DNA of 9,508 nt from an uncultured Lachnospiraceae bacterium (lineage in GTDB: Bacteria; Bacillota; Clostridia; Lachnospirales; Lachnospiraceae): contig CAKZZH010000128.1 of NCBI GenBank assembly GCA_937885345.1, forward strand, positions 1-9,508, in the 5' to 3' direction. Position 1 is the stretch's first letter, and every line of letters begins with the position of its first letter. The translations under genes and the position numbers were made by a program. The notes below the pieces were generated by a model that did no database searches, was not told where the DNA came from, and saw nothing but the letters and a program-made list of their open reading frames with translations. Below are positions 1 to 5,441 of this stretch, in pieces.

Positions 1-2
1 CA

Positions 3-812
3 AGTTTAGCGGTAAATCCACGTTGTTGCAAATGTAGGTCACTTCATATTATCTGTAATGTATATAATCATGGCCACAGGATGGCATTCTCGTTGTGGTG
101 TTTATATAGGGGAAATAAACCGGATGTAAAGTTTGTTTCGTTTGATGATGTGACGGCTACGTCCTCACTCATCGAGATGTCTGATGTGACTATTGAACCT
201 GTAAAAAACAGACGATACAAAGGCTATAAAGGTATTGCACTTGGTTTTTTCTTTGATCTGAGTTTGTTGAACTCCGGGGATAGCATATGTATAAGTTCAA
301 TTACGCTTTCGGTAAATGGTGAAAACACTTTTGTGAATTTTAATAATCCGATCAAATATACGGAAATTGGTACTGATAGCGGAATATATTCGACGGATGC
401 CATATTTGGTGTTAATACTCCTGTCGTAGCGATTTCGGACGGTGATGAACTTGTGTATCCGGTAAGATTTGTATATCTTGCATATGAGGATATCGTTGTC
501 AATGGCTTTGAGTTCAATGATTATTATGACATTACTAAATCGGAAATATGCATTGATGATACTTCTGTCGGAAGTATTAATGATGTTTTTCCGGTCAAAC
601 TGAAAAAAGATTCAAAAATAAGTATCAACATGGATATTACGCTTCGCGAGGGGTATGAGAAGTTTTCTGAATATTTATTTGATGCTTTTTTGTATTTAAC
701 CGACAGCAGCGGTGAAGACAAGGTATTGGTGGACACATTTGCGATCCAGGCAATCGGGAATTACGATGATTATTGTTCTATGATCGATTATCTGCTTGAG
801 AGCCGGAGGTGA
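3..812 (+). CDS. Putative lipoprotein copy 1, 5'-truncated by window edge
   Basis: The function is unknown. This is a paralogue of the lipoprotein at 1578-2450, and by eye about two thirds of aligned residues are identical over roughly 245 residues. Shared blocks include CLYRG, DVKFVSFD, LGFFFD, TLSVNGEN, YPVRFVYLA, FDITKSE/YDITKSE, FLYLTDSSGEDK and the identical C-terminus YCSMIDYLLESRR. The reading frame is open to the window start. Similarity to copy 2 continues upstream of the first in-frame ATG (81), through CNVYNHG versus CNLYNHG, and that ATG has no good ribosome binding site. The true start and lipoprotein signal therefore probably lie before the window. The stretch at about residues 6-17 (codons 18-53) is poorly alignable and cysteine-rich (CCKC), which may reflect compensating indels. 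The protein is presumably exported and membrane-anchored like its paralogue. The gene is followed by the orphan start of an adaptor gene, so it was probably once the upstream partner of the transporter genes. Confidence 0.72.
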   Translation, partial: SLAVNPRCCKCRSLHIICNVYNHGHRMAFSLWCLYRGNKPDVKFVSFDDVTATSSLIEMSDVTIEPVKNRRYKGYKGIALGFFFDLSLLNSGDSICISSITLSVNGENTFVNFNNPIKYTEIGTDSGIYSTDAIFGVNTPVVAISDGDELVYPVRFVYLAYEDIVVNGFEFNDYYDITKSEICIDDTSVGSINDVFPVKLKKDSKISINMDITLREGYEKFSEYLFDAFLYLTDSSGEDKVLVDTFAIQAIGNYDDYCSMIDYLLESRR

Positions 813-826
813 TGCAAGTGAAGAGA
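780..826 (+). repeat. 47-bp exact direct repeat, copy 1
   Basis: This segment is identical to 2418-2464. It covers the last codons of the lipoprotein gene, the Shine-Dalgarno overlapping its stop codon, and the first three codons of the adaptor gene. Identity stops sharply at 826/2464. The two copies are 1638 bp apart, which is the size of one effector plus lipoprotein module. Confidence 0.9.
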
Positions 827-883
827 GTGCCTTTCTTTCAGAGCCTTAAATCAAGTTGCACAAAAAATATAAGTATGTTATAA
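818..883 (+). pseudogene. Orphan start of adaptor gene (duplication scar)
   Basis: After the stop of lipoprotein copy 1 comes the same Shine-Dalgarno (GGAGGTGAT) and GTG start that open the adaptor gene at 2456. The first codons (V-K-R) are identical, then the sequence diverges at 827. The frame runs 21 codons (VKRVPFFQSL then KSSCTKNISML) and ends at a TAA inside the -10 element of the downstream promoter. The product lacks the hydrophobic anchor of the real adaptor. I read it as a remnant left when the effector/lipoprotein module was duplicated or inserted. Translation of a 21-residue peptide is possible but nothing supports a function. Confidence 0.5.
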
Positions 884-884
884 T
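856..884 (+). promoter_or_regulatory. Extended -10 sigma-A promoter for the secretion cassette
   Basis: There is a -35 box TTGCAC (856-861), a 17-bp spacer and a perfect -10 TATAAT (879-884) preceded by TG at 876-877, which is an extended -10. Transcription would begin near 890-892 and leave a leader of about 40 nt before the ATG at 930. The promoter lies between lipoprotein copy 1 and the secreted protein gene. I see no terminator between 812 and 856, so read-through from upstream is also possible. Confidence 0.82.
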
Positions 885-929
885 CAAACCGTTTATAAAA
901 TAGTATTGGATAGGAAGGGGTTATTATCA

Positions 930-1553
930 ATGAAAAAAAGTGTTATAAAATTGTTTGTTACATTTATTTCTCTATTTACTCTTGTTATTTCTAACTTTTC
1001 AACTGTTTACGCCGGAAGTACATATATTGGTTCGACGGATGTAAAGGAGGGCGGCTTTTTAGGTATTGGCTCAACCACGTACACATATCGTGCGTATTAT
1101 GATTATGATGATATAAGATACTGGTATGGACTGCCGCTGGCACCGATATCGTATCATAAAAAGAACAGCGGCTCATTTTCTTTGTCGATAACTCAAACAC
1201 AATCTCTTTCTTTTTCAACGACGTTACAATATAATGAAAATATAGACGTTGCTGCCGGTATTAATGCAGTCATTTCCATTACTGCTTCCAAAGGCAGGGG
1301 GGTGGCGACGGGAGTTACATATACATATTCATCAGCCGGATCATACACAAAAAATGTTCCTTCAAGTTCTGCTAGTGGATATTATATGTTGGCTCCAACA
1401 CTGACTGAGTATCGCTGCCACTGGAATAAATATTCGAATAATAATACGAAATACACAGGTAAGACAGGTGTGTACTTTATGCCATATGGAAGGCCGGCTG
1501 TTGGATTGCTGTACAGTCCTAACAACAAAGATGGTAGCTGGGTAATGTACTAG
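930..1553 (+). CDS. Secreted Ser/Thr-rich beta-strand protein, putative effector or bacteriocin-like
   Basis: I do not recognise the family. The start is ATG 930, with Shine-Dalgarno AGGAAGGGG at 912-920. A TTG at 906 would add eight residues but would place that ribosome site inside the gene. The product has 207 residues. Residues 1-28 are a classical Sec signal peptide: MKKS, a hydrophobic core, then VYA before a likely signal peptidase I cut at Ala28/Gly29. There is no lipobox, sortase motif or later membrane segment, so release is expected. The mature part is rich in Tyr, Ser and Gly. Residues 81-143 alternate polar and hydrophobic residues (SFSLSITQTQSLSFSTT), then AAGINAVISITAS and TGVTYTYSSAGSYT, as in amphipathic beta-strands. 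Such patterns occur in beta-pore-forming toxins but also in harmless beta-sandwiches. One cysteine (C163) remains in the mature chain. The gene heads an operon with a lipoprotein and a MacAB-like transporter, which suggests an exported effector and its partner genes. The toxin role is inference. Confidence 0.8.
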   Translation: MKKSVIKLFVTFISLFTLVISNFSTVYAGSTYIGSTDVKEGGFLGIGSTTYTYRAYYDYDDIRYWYGLPLAPISYHKKNSGSFSLSITQTQSLSFSTTLQYNENIDVAAGINAVISITASKGRGVATGVTYTYSSAGSYTKNVPSSSASGYYMLAPTLTEYRCHWNKYSNNNTKYTGKTGVYFMPYGRPAVGLLYSPNNKDGSWVMY

Positions 1554-1577
1554 ATGATAGTGGACGGCTGTGGCTCT

Positions 1578-2450
1578 ATGAGAAAGATATCTAAGATTTT
1601 TTTATTATGTTTTTTAATGAACGTATTGCTAATGGGGTGTACTCCTGCTTTAGGTGATGGAAGCAGGGTTATATTTTTAACCGATTTCACTAATTGCAAT
1701 TTATACAATCATGGAGATAAGTTCGCTTTTACCTTGTATTGCTTGTACAGAGGCAAAGAACCGGATGTAAAATTTGTTTCATTTGACAATGTAACGGCAA
1801 CTTCTACACTTGTTGAGATGAGAGATGCAACCATTGATCTGGTAAAGGACAGATCCTATAAAGGTTATAAATGTTTGACTTTGGGTTTTTTCTTTGATGT
1901 AGGGATATTGGAACCTGAAATGGGATTTGAAATAGGCTCTGTTACTCTCTCTGTAAACGGGGAAAATAAAGTCGTGAATTTTGATAATGAGATCAGATAT
2001 ATGGAAGTTGATGGTGACGGAAAATATTCATCATGTGATATATCAGCCGTGAATGTTCCGATGACGACGATTTCCGGTGGCGAAGAGAGGGTCTATCCGG
2101 TCAGGTTTGTTTATTTGGCATCGAATGATGTAGAAATCACCAATTTTGAATTCAATGATTTTTTTGATATAACCAAATCCGAGATAAGTATTGATGATAG
2201 TTATGTTGGGAGCATCGAAGAAACATTCCCTGTCATATTAAGAAAAAATTCTAAGATCAGCATAAATATGGATATTACATATAAGGATGGATATGAAAAT
2301 TTTGCTGATTATTTTTTTGATGCTTTTTTATATTTAACCGACAGCAGCGGCGAAGACAAGATATTATTGGACACATACATGGTCCAATCGATAGGCAATT
2401 ATGATGAATATTGTTCCATGATCGATTATCTGCTTGAGAGCCGGAGGTGA
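1578..2450 (+). CDS. Putative lipoprotein copy 2, possible immunity or transport partner
   Basis: The product is a 290-residue predicted lipoprotein of unknown family. The N-terminus MRKISKIFLL plus a hydrophobic stretch ends in LLMGC, a serviceable lipobox with Cys21 as lipidated residue, so the mature protein would be anchored on the outer face of the membrane. An earlier ATG at 1554, directly after the stop of the secreted protein gene, would add eight residues (MIVDGCGS). I prefer 1578 because it gives a normal signal length and has a weak GGACGG upstream, but neither start has a strong ribosome site. The mature region has no membrane segment, is acidic, and consists of probable beta-strands (TLSVNGEN, YPVRFVYLA, SKISINMDI). 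It is paralogous to copy 1 at 3-812. The last two codons (CGG AGG, Arg-Arg) and the stop TGA form the Shine-Dalgarno of the adaptor gene. Position between effector and exporter fits self-protection or a substrate-handling role, but this is inference. Confidence 0.8.
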   Translation: MRKISKIFLLCFLMNVLLMGCTPALGDGSRVIFLTDFTNCNLYNHGDKFAFTLYCLYRGKEPDVKFVSFDNVTATSTLVEMRDATIDLVKDRSYKGYKCLTLGFFFDVGILEPEMGFEIGSVTLSVNGENKVVNFDNEIRYMEVDGDGKYSSCDISAVNVPMTTISGGEERVYPVRFVYLASNDVEITNFEFNDFFDITKSEISIDDSYVGSIEETFPVILRKNSKISINMDITYKDGYENFADYFFDAFLYLTDSSGEDKILLDTYMVQSIGNYDEYCSMIDYLLESRR

Positions 2451-2464
2451 TGCAAGTGAAGAGA
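2418..2464 (+). repeat. 47-bp exact direct repeat, copy 2
   Basis: This is the second copy of the 780-826 repeat, here at the intact junction between lipoprotein 2 and the functional adaptor gene. Flanking sequence on the lipoprotein side is similar but not identical. On the adaptor side similarity ends at once. Confidence 0.9.
2443..2458 (+). promoter_or_regulatory. Shine-Dalgarno that selects the GTG start of the adaptor gene
   Basis: GGAGG at 2443-2447 lies 8 nt before GTG 2456 but only 2 nt before ATG 2450, and it overlaps the alternative GTG 2447. Spacing therefore favours GTG 2456. The site is also the end of the lipoprotein coding sequence, including its stop, so translation of the two genes is probably coupled. 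Confidence 0.7.
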
Positions 2465-3328
2465 AACATACTATTGAATATACTTATGGCACTATTGATA
2501 CTGGTCATGATCGGAGGAATAGTATATTTGAGTGATCCTGAACGTTTTGCATCACAGGACGCCGGTCAGAACGAAGGAACGGCTGCGGTCAATTATATAC
2601 AATATTTTGTGTGCAGCGGGGAAATAAGTCATACATATGAATGCAGCGGCAGGGTGATTTCAGATATGCCTGAGGTATACATTGATGAGATCACTGTTGA
2701 AGATGTAAATGATGATAATTTCATCTGTACGCTTTCCAAGGGTGAGAGTGTTGATTCGGGAAGCGTGCTGTATTCATATAAAGGTAAAGACGTCCTTTCT
2801 GAAAATGACGTTAAAGTGCTTGATATTTCATATTCCATAAATGACAATATCAGATCCGTAGCCATGAAGCTGCTTGATTATGATAAGCTGTATATCGTTG
2901 CGCAGATAGATGCCGATCTTGCCGGGGTCATTACATATGATACGCCCGTAACTGTGAATATCAACGGTAATGATTATGAAACCGGGATCAAAGAGATCGG
3001 ATATGAAATTTCGAATGGTAAGATAGATATTGAGGTGATCCTTCCGGTAAATGCTCTTCCCGGTTCGGATGTCGATCTGTTATTCGTTACCGATACGGTA
3101 TCAGCGGGAATGTATATCCCTGCGGATGCGCTGCTCATCGAAGATGACAGATATTTTCTCAATATCCAGAAGGATGATAAATTAAAAGAAATTGAGAAGA
3201 CAGAAATCCGGATCGGCCAGTATTTTACCCTGGATGATGGTGAGTATGTAGAAATACTTTCCGGCGTAAATGAGGGGGATATTGCATTGATAGAGTATTA
3301 TGTGGCCGGAGGCGAAAGCGGTGAGTGA
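2456..3328 (+). CDS. Membrane-fusion/efflux adaptor protein (MacA/HlyD-like)
   Basis: This is a predicted single-pass extracytoplasmic adaptor of an ABC export complex, 290 residues from GTG 2456. Residues about 5-26 form the membrane anchor after a basic MKR, and the rest lies outside the cell. A lipoyl/biotinyl-like segment is suggested by SGRV near residue 63 and, further on, KGESVDSGSVLYSYKG, which resembles the KGdxVkkGqvLy half-motif of adaptors. A beta-barrel-like region follows (IVAQIDADLAGVITYDTPV). The C-terminal VEILSGVNEGDIALIE matches the usual membrane-proximal ending of MacA/RND-type adaptors (VxVxxGLxxGDxVV). I see no long heptad region between the lipoyl halves, so the alpha-helical hairpin that reaches an outer-membrane channel seems absent, as expected for a cell with one membrane. 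The final codons overlap the ATPase gene by 8 bp. The family call rests on these motifs and on the two following genes. Confidence 0.78.
   Translation: MKRNILLNILMALLILVMIGGIVYLSDPERFASQDAGQNEGTAAVNYIQYFVCSGEISHTYECSGRVISDMPEVYIDEITVEDVNDDNFICTLSKGESVDSGSVLYSYKGKDVLSENDVKVLDISYSINDNIRSVAMKLLDYDKLYIVAQIDADLAGVITYDTPVTVNINGNDYETGIKEIGYEISNGKIDIEVILPVNALPGSDVDLLFVTDTVSAGMYIPADALLIEDDRYFLNIQKDDKLKEIEKTEIRIGQYFTLDDGEYVEILSGVNEGDIALIEYYVAGGESGE
3308..3323 (+). promoter_or_regulatory. Shine-Dalgarno selecting GTG 3321 of the ATPase gene
   Basis: GGAGG at 3308-3312, inside the adaptor coding sequence, is 8 nt before GTG 3321. The upstream in-frame ATG at 3300 has no such site and would put it within the coding region. 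The ATPase family's conserved N-terminal strand (LIEIQDIRKSY) begins only a few residues after the GTG start. Confidence 0.7.
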
Positions 3329-4007
3329 GCCATGCAGACTTATTGAAATACAGGATATAAGAAAGTCGTACGACGGCAGAAAAAATGTCCTTGAGGATAT
3401 CACTTTCTCGTTGGAAAGAGGTGAGATCGCCGTAATATACGGCCCTTCGGGATGCGGTAAAAGTACACTTTTGAATATAATAGGGCTTCTCGATTCCTTT
3501 TCATCCGGGACATACAGATTTGAAGGAAGAGCATTAAAGAAAAACAGAATAAATTCATACCATGACATAAGAAGTAAAGACATGGGCTTTATTTTCCAGT
3601 CATATGGTCTTATCGAAGCGGTCTCGGTGAAGGAAAATATTCTGATGCCATATCTGTATAACGGTAAAAGCGCTGATAAGACAGTAATGTCAGAACTCAA
3701 GAAGCTTATGGATGAATTTGATCTTGCACATTTGGAAAACTCAAAGGCATCTCTCCTGTCGGGAGGAGAAAAGCAAAGAGTCGCTATCTGCAGAGCGATC
3801 ATCAAAAACCCCAAATTAATAATCGCTGATGAACCGACAGGTAATCTTGATGACATTAATACGGAGATAGTGAAAAAAGCATTTGATAAAATGAGCCATA
3901 ACGGTACTTCCCTGGTTGTTGTTACGCATGATCGCAGACTTCAATTTGAGAGCAGCAGATCATATATTCTGAAAAACGGGTATTTACAGGACATAGATAA
4001 TGAATAA
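3321..4007 (+). CDS. ABC transporter ATP-binding protein, MacB/LolD type
   Basis: This is the cytoplasmic ATPase that energises the permease at 4000-5304. It has 228 residues from GTG 3321, a normal length for a stand-alone subunit of this class. All nucleotide-binding motifs are present: Walker A GPSGCGKST (41-49), Q-loop Gln93 in IFQSYGL, signature LSGGEKQR (146-153), Walker B LIIADEP with Asp170-Glu171, D-loop GNLD (174-177) and switch His203 in VVVTHD. The IFQSYGLIEAVSVKENI and ADEPTGNLD blocks are typical of the MacB/LolD/FtsE subfamily, whose members work by mechanotransmission across the membrane rather than by moving substrate through it. The gene overlaps the adaptor gene by 8 bp and the permease gene by 8 bp, so coupled translation and a single complex are likely. 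The substrate is not shown by the sequence. The secreted protein at 930-1553 is the obvious candidate. Confidence 0.95.
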   Translation: MSEPCRLIEIQDIRKSYDGRKNVLEDITFSLERGEIAVIYGPSGCGKSTLLNIIGLLDSFSSGTYRFEGRALKKNRINSYHDIRSKDMGFIFQSYGLIEAVSVKENILMPYLYNGKSADKTVMSELKKLMDEFDLAHLENSKASLLSGGEKQRVAICRAIIKNPKLIIADEPTGNLDDINTEIVKKAFDKMSHNGTSLVVVTHDRRLQFESSRSYILKNGYLQDIDNE

Positions 4008-5304
4008 AGTATTATTTTATTTCAGACATATATTGCATATGTCAATGGCAAATAAAACGAGAAATATACTTACTTCCATCGGCATCTTTACATCGGTATT
4101 TCTTTTTGCGACAGGTTCCGTGATCACCGAATCATATTATAATAACCTGTTTAATATCATTGAATCCACTCGTGACAATACGATAGTACTAACCTCGAAT
4201 CATGAAGAGATTGAGGATATTACGGCGTTGCTGCCAAATGTGACTTACGAAGAGGATGCTGTTTTGCAGAATAAAATCCCTGTTATGTCCAGGCAGATAT
4301 ATAAAGGCTGCTATGAGAATGTTCTTGCCGCCATACACGGAGTTACGGGAATGCAAAAAGGACATGCTGCCGGATATGAAGATAATGAATATCTTCCGTT
4401 TGATACGGAACTTATAAAGGGCAGGCTCATATCGCAGAGCGATATTTCATCCGGTGCCATGGTTGCCGTTATTGATGAGTTTACAGCAAGGCTCTTGTTT
4501 GAGGATGAGGATCCTGTCGGTAAAATGATAAAACTTGATGCGGGCAATAACGGATCGAATGTATCTACCGCAATAAAGGAGGAACTTGAGGTTATCGGAG
4601 TTATAAGCGATACATATGTATCTTCACTAAGCAGCTCCAAATTACAAAAGGCTCTGAATAAGAATGACGGTTCCAATATAGAGGTCGATGTTTCCGTCTA
4701 TGTTCCGATCTCCGTGACAAGCAGGCTTTTCGAGTATGATACGGTATACAGATATTATGTGTTTTATCCGGATGCATATGATTATCCGGGGATCCTCGCG
4801 GCAGTCACCAAGCTGTGCGAAAGCATGACTGCAGGCAGCAGGACATATGAGTATTCAACAAAGGAAATGAAGATATCGGATCTTAAAGTTTCATTGGCAG
4901 ATACCAGGAGAGCGATCAATCTGCTTATGATGATACTGAGCGTGATATCCGGTATAAGCATAATGGGCGTGATATTTTTCTCGGTAAAGGAAAGGATCCC
5001 CGAGATCGGTATAAGAAAGGCATACGGCGCCGCGGGCGGCGATATATTGTTCCAGTTTGTCACGGAGATTTTTATAATATCGTTGATCGTCTCAGTTTTT
5101 GCGGTATGCGTAAGCTTTTATGTATGCAGCTTTCTGGAAGGATATATTAACTCACTTATGACAGTGGATTTTAAGATAAACATCAGACTTTATAAGCTCG
5201 CAATCCCTGTTCTCGCCGGCACTCTTGAGGCTGTACTTGCCGGATTTATTCCCGGGATATATGCCGCTAACATTAAGCCTGCCGATTCGCTCAGATTTGA
5301 GTAG
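4000..5304 (+). CDS. ABC transporter permease, MacB/FtsX family
   Basis: This is the membrane subunit partnering the preceding ATPase, 434 residues. Its layout is that of MacB-type permeases. There is a first membrane helix at about 20-42 (RNILTSIGIFTSVFLFATG), then a large extracellular MacB-like core domain (about 45-300, including IHGVTGMQKG, LIKGRLISQSDI and VAVIDEFTARLLFEDEDPVGKMIKL). Three more helices follow at about 306-328, 353-376 and 399-421. The coupling loop ERIPEIGIRKAYGA (331-344) and the ending IKPADSLRFE are characteristic of FtsX-like domains. The start ATG lies inside the ATPase gene's last codons (8-bp overlap), with CAGGA upstream. It is the last gene of the operon, since a hairpin terminator follows within about 55 bp. 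Exporters of this class handle peptides, lipoproteins or toxins, or sense antimicrobials. The adjoining adaptor argues for export rather than BceB-type sensing. Confidence 0.93.
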   Translation: MNKVLFYFRHILHMSMANKTRNILTSIGIFTSVFLFATGSVITESYYNNLFNIIESTRDNTIVLTSNHEEIEDITALLPNVTYEEDAVLQNKIPVMSRQIYKGCYENVLAAIHGVTGMQKGHAAGYEDNEYLPFDTELIKGRLISQSDISSGAMVAVIDEFTARLLFEDEDPVGKMIKLDAGNNGSNVSTAIKEELEVIGVISDTYVSSLSSSKLQKALNKNDGSNIEVDVSVYVPISVTSRLFEYDTVYRYYVFYPDAYDYPGILAAVTKLCESMTAGSRTYEYSTKEMKISDLKVSLADTRRAINLLMMILSVISGISIMGVIFFSVKERIPEIGIRKAYGAAGGDILFQFVTEIFIISLIVSVFAVCVSFYVCSFLEGYINSLMTVDFKINIRLYKLAIPVLAGTLEAVLAGFIPGIYAANIKPADSLRFE

Positions 5305-5356
5305 GAAAATATTTTTTAACTTAAAGTCGGATTTGGTAACTCATTCCTCAAAAATC

Positions 5357-5395
5357 AAATCGCTATACGGAATTTTACGTATGGCGATTTTGTTA
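5357..5395 (+). terminator. Intrinsic terminator of the transporter operon
   Basis: The left arm 5357-5369 (AAATCGCTATACG) pairs with 5378-5390 (CGTATGGCGATTT) over 13 bp including one G-U pair, with an 8-nt loop. A short T-rich stretch (5388-5394, TTTTGTT) follows. It sits 52 bp after the permease stop. The T tract is weak and also forms the left arm of the next inverted repeat, so termination may be partial. The stretch 5305-5356 shows nothing else recognisable. Confidence 0.75.
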
Positions 5396-5424
5396 TATCA
5401 TCGAAACATAAAATGATATAACAA
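5390..5424 (+). promoter_or_regulatory. Perfect 12-bp inverted repeat, candidate operator of the arabinose operon
   Basis: TTGTTATATCAT (5390-5401) is the exact reverse complement of ATGATATAACAA (5413-5424), with an 11-bp centre. The repeat ends 6 bp before the Shine-Dalgarno of araA. The right arm holds a TATAAC (5417-5422) that resembles a -10 box, but transcription from it would start almost at the ribosome site, and I see no well-spaced -35. It could be a regulator-binding site for sugar control or an RNA hairpin near the ribosome site. It does not match the Bacillus AraR operator or a catabolite-responsive element as I know them. Confidence 0.6.
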
Positions 5425-5441
5425 TACGCGGAGGTGTCATT

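Noticed and set aside
81..812. ATG at 81 as the start of lipoprotein copy 1
   Set aside because: The frame is open further upstream, similarity to copy 2 continues before this codon, and there is no convincing ribosome site. The gene is taken as cut by the window edge.
906..929. TTG 906 as start of the secreted protein
   Set aside because: It would place the Shine-Dalgarno (912-920) inside the gene and put a charged MDRKGLLS before a normal signal peptide. ATG 930 fits better.
930..1553. Lactococcin 972 family bacteriocin
   Set aside because: The context (secreted protein plus ABC transporter) is reminiscent, but the protein is much longer and I cannot find the family's Trp/Gly motif pattern.
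3182..3856. 224-codon open frame on the minus strand
   Set aside because: It lies opposite the adaptor and ATPase genes, whose motifs are unambiguous. The translated product shows no domain and it has no visible ribosome site.
3321..5304. BceAB-type antimicrobial-sensing transporter
   Set aside because: BceB permeases have ten membrane helices, about 650 residues and usually an adjacent two-component system. Here there are four helices, 434 residues and an adaptor gene.
5390..5424. Second intrinsic terminator or a riboswitch
   Set aside because: No T tract follows the right arm, and a simple 12-bp AT-rich dyad lacks the complexity of a known riboswitch. An operator is more plausible.
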